Positions 33,186 to 43,389 of a stretch of DNA of 64,000 nt are shown one piece after another. Origin of the DNA: Pyropia haitanensis (lineage: Eukaryota > Rhodophyta > Bangiophyceae > Bangiales > Bangiaceae). The stretch spans positions 4,757,409 to 4,821,408 of the forward strand of contig SDUX01000007.1 of the NCBI GenBank assembly GCA_008729055.1. Reading direction: 5' to 3'. The notes under the pieces were generated by a model, which was given only the letters and a program-made list of their open reading frames with translations, had not been told where the DNA came from and did no database searches. Both the position numbers and the translations under genes were made by a program. Every line of letters starts with the position of its first letter. Positions within the stretch are counted from its first letter, which is position 1.

Positions 33186-34274
33186 ATGTCCCTACTGTTC
33201 CTGCCGGATGAGCTACTCGGGGACCTCCTGGTTGTCCTCGCGGACGATGACCTAAACGATGCGTTGGCGCTTGGCGTCACGTGCCGCCGCCTCCTCGCGT
33301 TGGCGCAGACGGACTTGTCCCGCTTTTATCTGCGCCGCGTCTTCCCCGTCGCGCCCTTCCATCCGTCCCAGCTCCGCGCCGCCCGCCGCCGCGTGGCGAC
33401 CACCGCGCGGGTGCTCGCCGGCGCAACGCGCGTGCACCACGTGGAACTGGCACTCGCGTACCCGCCGCTGTACGTTCTTGCCTCGCCTCTTCTGGACAGG
33501 GACCGACGCGACGCGCAGGCGGCGCTGCTCTTCCAGCGCTTCCTCGGCGTGCTGGGCACTCGCCCCGTCCGATCCCTGACCATAGACGGCGCGGCGGTGC
33601 GGCTGATGCTACCGGGCGTGTCCGTGTCGACGCCCGCCGACACGGTGCGCGAGCTGGTCATGAACGACCTCGCCGCCGAACCGAGCCCTCACTGTGACGA
33701 TGCGGGCGTAGATGTGCGCCTCGTCGAGGGCGCTGAGGTGCTGCTACGCCAGTGTGGACGCTCTGTCCGCAGCTTGACGGTGGCGGAGCGCCCACGGCGT
33801 GACGCGGACACCCTCGGCCGGCCCCTCGCAGGGTGCAGCATGCACCTCTGGTTTGGCGGCGCCGTGTTGCTGCCCGCCCTGCTGGAGCTCACCGTTCAAG
33901 CCGTGTTTCACGTGTCGGCTGCGAGCGCGCTGGCCATCGCGTGTCCGTCGCTGCAGCGCTTTACGGTGTGGGGATTTGTGGAACGGGGCTCTCTTGGCCC
34001 GCTGCGGCTGCCGGCGTGGCCGCACCTGGCGATCGTCACAATCCGTTATATCGTTCAGCTACCCGCGCACCCGACGGGCCTCATCGAGTTTCTTCGTGAC
34101 CGGGCACTGCCTGGCGGTCTGTTCGTGGAGGCGGTCGACTTTGTCTCCGAGGCAGACCCCGCCGATGGCGTTGGCTCTGAGGAGGTGTCCTTTGCGCTGG
34201 CGGGCATGCGCGAGCGCCCGTCGCCGCTGGTGGTGGACATCCCGCTTGGAGACCTTCTAGGGCTAGACCCATAG
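33186..34274 (+). CDS. F-box-like protein, copy 2 of a tandem pair
   Basis: 362 residues, start in CACCATGTC. Same layout as the copy at 29935: F-box-like LPDELLGDLLVVLADDD and TCRRLLALAQTD, then FPVAPFHPSQLRAARRRVAT, LRR-like strands (VRSLTIDG, VRSLTVAE, LLELTVQA, LQRFTVWG, LAIVTIRY), and the closing LAGMRERPSPLVVDIP. The two proteins are clearly homologous along their whole length but well diverged. This copy is less GC-biased at third positions than its partner, and short blocks stay identical at the DNA level (see findings). It was probably generated by tandem duplication. Confidence 0.65.
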   Translation: MSLLFLPDELLGDLLVVLADDDLNDALALGVTCRRLLALAQTDLSRFYLRRVFPVAPFHPSQLRAARRRVATTARVLAGATRVHHVELALAYPPLYVLASPLLDRDRRDAQAALLFQRFLGVLGTRPVRSLTIDGAAVRLMLPGVSVSTPADTVRELVMNDLAAEPSPHCDDAGVDVRLVEGAEVLLRQCGRSVRSLTVAERPRRDADTLGRPLAGCSMHLWFGGAVLLPALLELTVQAVFHVSAASALAIACPSLQRFTVWGFVERGSLGPLRLPAWPHLAIVTIRYIVQLPAHPTGLIEFLRDRALPGGLFVEAVDFVSEADPADGVGSEEVSFALAGMRERPSPLVVDIPLGDLLGLDP

Positions 34275-35264
34275 CGGTGGCGTCGCGTTGAGACTGTCCT
34301 AATCAACTTATTTTGTTTCCCTTAATCAAAAAATGTCAACAGTTTCATTGGTAGCCAGTGGTGAGCGCAGAACCAAGATTATCAAGCCAATGACGCTGTT
34401 ACACAACATCGTTTTGTTGTCGTGAGACACAATGGTGAAAACTGACGGCACGTGGCATCATGGTGTGTTGTGCTCGTACCCGCCAAAGCCCGCCGCAGAA
34501 GCCTGCCGTCATCCTGCCCGCCCCACGAGCATGACGCCAGCGCTGCTGGAAGCACCAGTGGGGACAGCGGAGCCGGTCGTCGTTGGCCGCTCCGCGAGGG
34601 GAGAGGCAGAGGAAGTGCGGAGGGGAAGGCGCGCGCTGATGCGCTGCGCTCCCTGTCGCCCTCCCCCCCGAGCCGCGCTCGGTATGTGCGTCGTTGGCGG
34701 CCAACAATCCAGTCTCCCTGAACCTCCTCCTAGGATCCGAGGGTCCGTGCGGCGCAGGCCCATCATTGATGTGGCGGTGGAGCGAGGCGGCAGTGCGAGG
34801 ACGGAGGGCGCCGAGGGACAGTCCTTTGTTTTCCAGCCTTGGTGTCTCTGATGAGCCAGGCGCTTGGGCCATGGATGGGTCGCACGGGTGCGGTCACACT
34901 TGGGCAGGGAACAGGGGGCGTCCACAGGCGCTGGCCAGCATGTGGACCGTCTTGACGTGCTCTCATCAGACAGGGCTCCATATCTTGACGCACAGGTAGC
35001 CAAGAGATAGAAGCAAAGAATGGTACAGGGTCGAGCACACCGCTCGCCGCAGAAAGGTAGAAAACAAGGAGGTTCTACAGGCAAGGACGGGGCTGACACC
35101 GTCGCAAGACACACATGCTGCACTCGAGGCACAGGATGAAGCACACAGGTGTTGACAAACATACACACGCCCACACACCCGATGACAAGCACCCTAGCCT
35201 GAACATACATTTGTCGGCACCCCCTCACCCCGCCCCCAGTCCCTCATCCACACCATGCCCCAGC
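34275..35264. other. AT-richer intergenic region
   Basis: Immediately after the F-box stop comes an AT-rich stretch (34300-34440) suited to 3' end formation. The rest is balanced in composition with no convincing frame. The minus-strand peroxiredoxin at 35265 ends against it, so both flanking genes converge here. Confidence 0.5.
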
Positions 35265-35906
35265 TCAAAGGTTCTCAATCATATGCGGACCGCCCGAGAT
35301 GTTGGTGTACACCGGGCCGTCCTCAAGGAAGGCCTTCTTCACCACCCCATCGTCCACAAACATGGACCAGCGGCTGGAGCGAATGCCACCAAACGCGCCC
35401 AGGTCCGCCTCGAGGCCCATCGACTTGACCCACGCGGCGTTGCCGTCGCCCAACAGCTTGATCTCGGGCGTGTTCATCACCTTGGCAAACGCGTCGCACA
35501 CAAACGGGTCGTTAACCGCGACGCACACAATCTCGTCAACGCCCTTGGCCTTGAGCGCCGCCGCGTTGTCGCCGGCAAACGAGGGGAAGTGCGAGTTTTG
35601 GCAGGTGCTCGTGAAGCACCCGGGGATGGCAAAGACGACCGTCTTCTTGCCCTTAAAGTAGGGCGCAATGTCCACGGGCGACGGGCCGTCGTCGCCGAGC
35701 GTCATGAGCTTGACGCCATCGATGGGGAGGGTGTCCCCTTCCTTGATCGTCATCGTAGGGGGGGGGGCGCCGGCGGCGGCGGCGAGCGCGCGGCGGGGGA
35801 GGGTGGATCGGCGAGCCGCGGGGGCAACAAACGCAGACGAGCGGGCGCAGAGGGCGGGGGCACGACGGGCGGCGGTGAGGGTCGCGACGGCGCTCACAAA
35901 GGCCAT
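35265..35906 (-). CDS. Type II (Prx5-like) peroxiredoxin, probably plastid-targeted
   Basis: 213 residues. The mature enzyme starts near TIKEGDTLP and carries the Prx5 signature in a variant form: FAIPGCFTSTCQNSH, where the family usual is PGAFTPTC. The peroxidatic Cys is the second; an extra Cys replaces Ala five residues before it. Further matches are VCVAVNDPFVCDAFA, KLLGDGNAAWVKSMGLEADL and RSSRWSMFVDDGVVKK. The enzyme reduces peroxides using glutaredoxin or thioredoxin. Start at 35906: MAFVSAVATLTAARR... is an Arg/Ala/Ser-rich leader with Phe near the start, as in red-algal plastid transit peptides. The frame is open upstream, but that part is Pro-rich UTR-like sequence. Confidence 0.88.
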   Translation of the reverse strand: MAFVSAVATLTAARRAPALCARSSAFVAPAARRSTLPRRALAAAAGAPPPTMTIKEGDTLPIDGVKLMTLGDDGPSPVDIAPYFKGKKTVVFAIPGCFTSTCQNSHFPSFAGDNAAALKAKGVDEIVCVAVNDPFVCDAFAKVMNTPEIKLLGDGNAAWVKSMGLEADLGAFGGIRSSRWSMFVDDGVVKKAFLEDGPVYTNISGGPHMIENL

Positions 35907-36721
35907 GATGCGGGGCGGCGAGGCGGGGGTGGAGGGGGGCGCGGGGGGGGGGTGCGTGGAAGTGGGTGTTGCGTGCAGGGAATTGGCGTGCAGGAGGGGG
36001 GTCGGTGCAGGGGGGGTCAGAAAAGCGCACTTGATGGGACACTGGGCAGAGGCAGGGCTTAAGCACCCCCCCCCCCGGGGCTGCCACCCCCGCGATGCAT
36101 TCCGTGCAGCTCTCGATGCAGGCCGCCCGCGAGGAGGCTGCATCGCCGCCGTCGAGCGCAGCCAGACAGCCACCGGGATCGGGATCTGTGTGCTGGCGGG
36201 AGCGAGGATCTGGTGGAGGCCGCCCCCTCGCGATTCAACCCCCGCGCGGTGGTCACCTCACGCGGCGACTCGGCGCACGGCGATTGGTCAGTGGGGATGG
36301 ATCTGGCAGCATCTCTGTGGCACGGCCGTTGAGCGTTGCCGACGATGCGCCCAACTCGGCGGGACGCGCCCGCATGCGGCTGGTCCTGCGGCCGTCGGCG
36401 GCCGTATGGCTCGCGGCGCTCCAATGTCCTAGCAGCGTGCGGCACACTGATGTATCACGCCAGCGTGCCCATGATGGGAAAGAACAGGAAGCATGACCAG
36501 GCAGACGTACGCCACGTGCAGCTAGCTGGGCTTCGGCTCTTCGTTCTCCCAGCAGACCCCACCGTCCGTACGTTGCTGCAGCCGCTCCCACAAGAAAGGG
36601 TGCACCTGTGTCGAGAGAGCGACCGTACGTACGCAAGGGATTTAGGAGTGTATAGACGGGAGGGACAAGCACGGGCGCCGCGATGGGCCCGACCCGGACG
36701 GGTGCCGGCGCACCGCGACCG
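35907..36721. other. Intergenic, promoter side of the Prx5-like gene
   Basis: Contains a C-run (36067-36076) and mixed-composition sequence at 36100-36660 with GTACGT-like words near 36560-36640. No gene recognised. Confidence 0.45.
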
Positions 36722-39516
36722 TCACCCCCCCCCCCCCAGCGGCGCGTCTGCGCCGCCCAGCACCGCCGCCGCGGCGTCCAGCCCCGCCGCGTCGTTGACC
36801 GCCTGCGCGGCGGCGAGCAGCGAGCGGAGGGCGGCCCCCCCCAGGTGGCGGACCCCCCCCCCCCCCCGGCCCAGGCCATCCCCCCACCCCCCCACCCCCC
36901 CCCCCCAGCGTCGTCCCCCCTCCCCCCCCCCCCAGCCGGCGCGTCGCGCGGTACGCGACCGCCGCGTCCGCGTCGGCCACCCCCGCCGCCGCCGCGGCGG
37001 GCGCGTCGAGGCGGGCGGCGAGCTCGGCGAGCGCCTGCCGCGCGAGCGACACGCGCCCGCCGGGCGTGGCGGCGGTGCGGCCGCGGCCGAGGAGCGCGGC
37101 GAGGGTGGCGAGCGCCCGCGGCCCCGCGGGCGCGCTAAAGAGGAGCGCCCACGGCACGACGCGGCGGCCGGCGAGGAAGGCGGGCACGTCCGCCTCCTCG
37201 TCGGGGGGGGGGTATCGGCCGCAGCGTCTGCCGCGGCGGCAGCGGCCGCGGTGGCCGCGGCCGACGCCGACGCTGCCGCCGCCGCCGCCGCCGCGACCGC
37301 CCCTTCGGTCGATGCGGCCGCGGCAGCGGGCGGCGAGGGCGACCGCCCCGCCGCCGGCGGTGGCGGCGGCGGCGGCAGCGCCCGCGGCGGCGGCAGCGGC
37401 GGCGCCCCCCCCACCGCGTCGCCGTCGGCGGCAGCCGGCGGCACCGCAAAGAGGAGCGAAAACAGCGCGCGGCAGACGACCAGCGCCGCGTCGGCGAGCT
37501 CATCGTCGGTGGGCGACGCCGGCGGCGGCGGCCGCGGCGCCGCGTCGGCCGCGGCGGCGGCGGCGGCCAGCGCCGCCGCCGCGCCCTCCAGCGGCGCCCA
37601 CAGCGCGTCGGGCGGCACGGCGCGGCGGGCGCGGCGACGGGTGACGGCCGCCTCGGCGGCGGCCGCCACCGCCGCCGGCCGCGGCGGTGGCGGCTCGCCC
37701 GCGAGTGGCGGCGGCGGTGGCGGCGCCTGCGCCGCCGCCGCCGCCGCCGCCGCCGTGTGGTCGGCGGCCAGGCGGGCGAGCCCGACCAGCAGCCGCAGCA
37801 GCGTGCCCCGGTCCACCGCCCGCGCCGCGGCGGCGCGCGCGGCCACGCCCGCCGCGTCGGCGACGGCCGCGGCGGGCCGCGGCGACGGCGGCGGCGGCGG
37901 CGGCGGCCGCCGCTGCCGCCGCCGCCCCGCCGCGGCCGCCGACGCCGCGGCGGTGGCGGCGGCGGCGGCGGCAATGGCCGCGTCGGCGTCGGCGGCGGCC
38001 GCCGCCGCCGCCGCCGCGTCGGCCCGCCGCGCGTCGGCGGCGAGCGGCCGCCACACGACGGCGCGGAGCGTCTCGGCGACGGCCGCGGCGGCGGGCGGCG
38101 CGCGGAACCAGTGGACGAGCGCGCCCGCCGCGCCGTGTGCGAGGAGGACGCCCTCGGCGCCGCGGTGGGCGTCGGCGGCGGCCGCCGCCGCCGCCGCCGT
38201 GTCGCCGTCGCTGCCGCCGCCGCTGCGGTCGTCTGCGGGCACACCGGCAGGTGACGGCGGTGGTGACGGCGGCGGCGGGAGGGTGGGGCGGGGGGGTGGC
38301 CCGCGGCCGTCGGCCCGCCCCGCGTCGCCCGCCGCCGCCGCCGCCGCCGCCGCGGGGTCGCCGCCCACCCCCGCCGCGGCGCGCAGCAGCAGTCGGAACA
38401 GCACCCGCTGCGCGCGTGGCTCCTCTGCCCGCGCGTACGCGGCGGTGAGGACCGACACGCCCCCAATGGCGGCGAGCTCCCGCGCCCGCAGCGGCGCCAC
38501 CGCCGCGTCGGCGGCGGCGTCCCCCCCCCCCCCCCCCCGCCGCCGCCGCCGCCGCTGCCGCTGCCGCCGCCGCCGCCGCCGCGGCGCCGCAGCAGCGGCG
38601 CCAGCACGTGGACCGCAAACGCCGCCTCCACCCCCCCCCCGCCTGCCCCCCCGCCCGCGCCGCGAGCGCGCGCACCGCCGCGGGCGCGGCGGCGAGGACG
38701 GCCAGCCGGCCCGCCGCGGCGGCGGGCTTGGCGCCCCGCACCAGCGCCAGCACCAGCGCCAGGTGGGCGTCCCAGACGGCGGGGGCGGCCTCGGCCGCCG
38801 CGGCGGCGGCGGCGGCCGCCGCGACGGCCAGCCGAAACACCGACGCCTCGACGGCGTCGACAAAGCCGCCGGCACCCCAGTCGCCGTCGGCCGGGGGGGG
38901 GGCGCCGGGGGGACGGGGGGGGGGGGGGGGGCCGCCCCGCCGGCGGCGGCGGCGCCCCCAGACGACGCGGCCGCGGCGGCGGCGGCCAGCGGCGCGGGGC
39001 GGCCGCCCGGCGACACGGGCGCCGCCGCCGCCGCCGCCGCCGCCGCGGCGGCCGCCGCGGCAGCGTCGCCCCCCCCCCCCGGCGACGCGGGCACCCCCCC
39101 CCCCCCCCCGGGGGGCTCCCCCCCCCCACGGGCGCCGCCGCGCTCGCCGCCGCCGCCTTGCGCGGCGAGTGCGCCAGCGACGCGTGCGCGGCCACATTGA
39201 GCAGCAGCGCCGCGGCGCCCGCGCGGACGCCCGCGTCGGCCGCCGCCGCCAGCCGCGCGGTGGCGTCGCGGAGGAGCGCCTCGGCGGCCGCCGGCCGGCC
39301 GCCGAGGTACGCGTCCATGGCGGCCTTGATGAGGAGGCCCGCCGCGGCGTGGCGGCGGGCGCCGCCGCCGACGGGCGAGGCCACCGCGGTGAGGAGGGCG
39401 GCGCGGAGGGGGGGGGGAGCGGCAGCGCCGCCTGCTCCGCGTAGGGGCGGAACTCGATGCGCACGCGGGGGGGGGGGGCGGCGGGGGGGACGCGCGGCGG
39501 GACGCGGCGCCACCGC

Positions 39517-39579
<63 letters not shown>

Positions 39580-39845
39580 CCCGCCACCGCCGCTGCCGCC
39601 ACGGCGGTGCGGCCGCGTCGCGCCTGGCGGCGACGGCGGCGGCAATGGCCGCCGGCGCCGCCTCGGCTGGCGGCACCGCCGCGACGCCGAGGCCCGGAAA
39701 CACCTCGGCCGCCGCCGTCCGCGGCCCGCCCGGGCGGTACAGGTGTGCCCAGAGGAGCTCGCCCGAGCCCAGCCGGCCGGCCAGCGGCGGCGGGGGCACC
39801 GGCAGCGCCACGCGCGCCGGGGGGGGCGGCGGCGGCGGGGGGGAC

Positions 39846-39885
<40 letters not shown>

Positions 39886-40226
39886 CGGCGCCGTCGTCTG
39901 CCGACGGCGCCACCCCGCCGTCGCCGCCGCCGCCGGCCGCCGCCGCCGCCGCGCGGCGGCGGTCGGCCGCGGGGGGCACCGGCGGCAGCGGGCGGGCCGC
40001 GCCGCCCGCCGGCGCGGCGCCCCACGCGGCGCCCCCGCGGCGGGGCGGCGGCGTCGGCGGCAGCGGCCGGTGGGGCGTGCGGGGTGGCAGCGGCGGCGGC
40101 GGCCGCCGCCGGCCGGCCGCCGCTGGCAGCGGTGGGAGCGGGTGCGCGGGCACCCGCACCGGCGGCAGCGCCGACCACGAGGGGGACGAGCCGTCGGCCG
40201 AGGCGCCCGCGCCGCCGTCGGCGGCC

Positions 40227-40285
<59 letters not shown>

Positions 40286-40596
40286 GCGGCCGAGGAACAC
40301 CCCGGCGGCCACGCCGTCGCCGCCGCCGCCGTCACCATCGTCATCGTCATCATCCCACCAGTCGGAAAAGTCCGACACGGTCGCCGCGTCGGCCGGCGGT
40401 AGCCGCGCGCCCCCCCCCCGGCGGCGCCCGCCCCGGCGGGCCCGCCCCCGACCGGCCCGTGCTCGCCGCCGCCCGACGACGCGGACGGGGACGTGGGCGG
40501 CGCCGCGGCGGCCGCGGCGGCCACCGCCAGGGACACGGGCTTGGGCGGCAGCGGCGGCGCGGCCGCGCGCCCAGACGCGGCGCGGGGCGCGGCGGC

Positions 40597-40639
<43 letters not shown>

Positions 40640-40643
40640 GTCA

Positions 40644-40677
<34 letters not shown>

Positions 40678-41085
40678 GCGGGCGGGCCGCCGCGGCAGGC
40701 CTGGCGGCGCCGTTGGTGACCGGGCCGCCGCTGCGGGCGGGGTGCCCGCCGGCGGCGGCGGCGACCGCGGCGGCGGCGGCGGCGGCGGCGGCGGGGGTGG
40801 CGGCGGCGGCGGCGGGCGTGCCGGCACGGCCGCCCCGGCGAGCAGCGGCCGCAGGCGGTCCGCCGGGGGCGTCCACCCAGACGACGCATCCGAGGCGGTC
40901 GACGCGGCGGCGGGGCTGCCGCTGCCGCTGCCGCTGCTGCCGCTGCTGCCGCTGCTGCTGGGGCCGCCGCTGCTGCTGCTGGTAGGACGTGGGGGGGGCG
41001 GCGGGGGTGCGCCGCCGCCGGGGGGGGGGGGGCGCGGGGGGAGGGGGGGGGGAGGGGGGCGCTGGGGGGGTACCGGCAATGGCAT
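36722..41085 (-). CDS. Large unrecognised helical-repeat (armadillo-like) protein, frame broken at homopolymers
   Basis: Not recognised. From ATG at 41085 (MPLPVPPQRPPPPP) there is a Pro/Ser/Gly-rich N-terminus, an acidic patch (DFSDWWDDDDDDG), LGSGELLWAHLYRPGG and IEFRPYAEQAAL. Long Leu/Ala helices then suggest an armadillo/HEAT solenoid: AAGLLIKAAMDAYLGGRPA, GAAALLLNVAAHASLAH, VWDAHLALVLALVRGAKP, RVLFRLLLRAAAGVGG, ALVVCRALFSLLFAVPP and VPWALLFSAPAGPRALATLA. These pieces lie in three different frames. The switches fall at C/G runs at about 40410, 39467, 39408, 39100, 38915, 38631, 38521, 37203 and 36850, so either run lengths are miscounted or the gene is degenerate. Strong amino-acid-level sense between switches favours a working gene. 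The C-terminus near 36722 is uncertain. Confidence 0.5.
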
Positions 41086-42076
41086 GGCGCCGCGGGGAGG
41101 AGAGGGGAGGGGGGGAAGGGGGCGTCAGCACGGGGGCGGGAGCCGTAGGCGCCCAGGCAGGGAGTGTGGGTGGGGGACGCTGCGGGGCGGCGGCCGTCGC
41201 GCGGCGTCGCGGACGCACGGCAGCACGTTGGCAGCGTGAGGGGTGCACGGCCACGTGGCCTGGGTCCGTGTCCGTGGAATGGTCCGCAGACGGGCAGAAC
41301 TACGTCAAAGGGTCCTACTTAGTGCACGGGGCGTGCGGGCTTGTGACGTCAAGACCGGACGTGCCGGCCGCTGTTGCTCGGCTGGCGCTGCCGCCACGCT
41401 CGACGCACTCGCCCGTGCGAGCGGCCACGAGCGGCAGCGGGTCGGCGCGGCGGCGGCGGCGCGAACAAAGGAGGGAGGGGGCGGCGATGCTGTGCGGTGT
41501 GGTGGAAGGTGGCGCTTTTGCTTCTTTGTTCTTCTTTATTCTTAGTTGCGCCTCACGGACTGGATCCCCCCCACCCACACACCGTCGTCCCGCCAACAGG
41601 TATGACGACGCCGCCTGAAAGAGCATGCGCGAGCAGCCTCCCCGGCAGGCGGGAGAAGGCCCACGCATGTTGGGGGGCGCGGCGCGAGGGAGGGGAGCAC
41701 CAAGCGCGGCCGACCCTGGCCACCGACGACAGCGGAGGGGGGGCAGCCGCAGACCGGCAAGGAGGCCGACGGCGACGAGTGGGCTGCGCGGGCGGCGATA
41801 AAGCAAAAAAAAAAAAAAGGGCGGGAAACCCCGCGAATGCGTGTGCGTCGGGGGCGGCGGCGCCCGCGGCGGCAGCACAGCGGGGCGGCCGTCGAGACGG
41901 CAGCAGCGCCAGTGGTGGTGACAGCGGCAGCAGCGGCGGCGGGAGCGTAGCGAGCGTGGAGGTGGTGCTGTGGCGGCGGCGGTGGCGGCGGCGACGGCGG
42001 CGGCGGCGGCGGCGGCGGCGGTGGCAAGTGCCGGGCGGCGAGCCGGCCCCCGCCCGGCGCACGGCGCGGGCGGCGG
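41086..42076. other. Intergenic between the helical-repeat and peptidase genes
   Basis: 41240-41800 has more balanced composition. An A-run lies at 41806-41818 and a GGC-triplet array at 41967-42022. It probably contains the promoter of the gene to the left and the 3' flank of the gene to the right. No frame is convincing. Confidence 0.45.
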
Positions 42077-42757
42077 TCAGTCGGGGGGCGCGCCCCCCTC
42101 CTCCCCCCCCCCCCCCCTCATGGGGCGGGCGGCCAGCCCCGACCGGAGCACCCGCAGCACGTCCGCCTCAAACGCCACCTGCGCGGCGGCGCCGCGCAGG
42201 CCGTGGCGCTCGCCCGGGAAGAGGAGCAGCTGCGCGCCGCGGAGCCGCGCGGCGGCGAGCGCGTCGAGGAGCGCGCCCGTGTGCGCGGGCGCCACGTTGC
42301 CGTCGCCGAGGCAGTGGACGAGCAGCAGCGACCGGGGGCGGGGGGGGGGTGTCGACGGTGGGGGGGGGTGTGGAGGGGGGCTTGGTGGGGGGGACGGGTC
42401 CCCATCTCCCGCCGCCGTGTCGCCCGTGGCAGCGGCGGTGGCGGCGGCCGCCGCCGCCGCCGCCGCGGTGGCCGCGGCGGCCGCGTCGGCCGCCGCGGCG
42501 GCGGCAGCGGCCTGCCGGGCGCCGTGCGCGGCGACCACGCCCAGCACCGACGAGCGGTCGTAGCGGCCGCCGTCCACCGCCGGGTCCCCCAGGTGGCGCT
42601 CCGTATACGCGCTGTCGTACAGCCGCCAGTCGACGACCGGCGCGCCCGCCACCGCCACGCACACCCGCCCAGACGGGTGGTAGAGCAGCCGCACGGCGAG
42701 GAAGCCGCCGTAGCTCCAGCCCACCACCCCCACCCGCGACACGTCCACCGCCGGGGG

Positions 42758-42795
<38 letters not shown>

Positions 42796-43352
42796 CCGCG
42801 GCGGCGGCGGCCATGGCCGCCGCCGCCGCGTCGACCGCCGCCAGCTGGTCGTCCGCCTCGAGGCCGCCAAAGCCCGACCGCAGCGCCGCGGCCTCCCACG
42901 CGCGGCCGCGGCGGCCGCTGCCGCGGCCGTCCACCACCAGCGCGGCAATGCCGAGGGCGGGGAGGACGGCCCGCCCGACGGCGACGGTGAGGTCGTGGGA
43001 GGCGGTGACCAGCTGCACCCGCGGACCGCCATACGGCAGCAACACGATGGGAGGTGGGGGGGCGGGGGGCGACCCGGGCGGGGGGGGGGGAGGCAGGTAC
43101 AGCGCCCCATAGAGGGTGTCGGGCGCGCAACCGGGCACCACCGCGGGGCGGGTAAAGGAAAAGAGGCGTGGCGGGCGGAGCGGCCACGGCGGCAGGGCGC
43201 TGGCGTGGACGGTCGGCACCGCCAGGGAGGCCAGGACCGCCGCCCGCGGCGCAGACGCTGACCCCGCCGCCACCGCCGCGGCTGGCCAAACGGCATAGAC
43301 GACAGTGGTGGGCGGGGAGGTGAGGGAGGAGGCGGTGGCGGCCACCAGCGCG

Positions 43353-43389
<37 letters not shown>

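Noticed and set aside
34432..34851. 139-codon plus-strand frame after the second F-box gene
   Set aside because: No domain and no codon bias like neighbouring genes; probably 3' flank.
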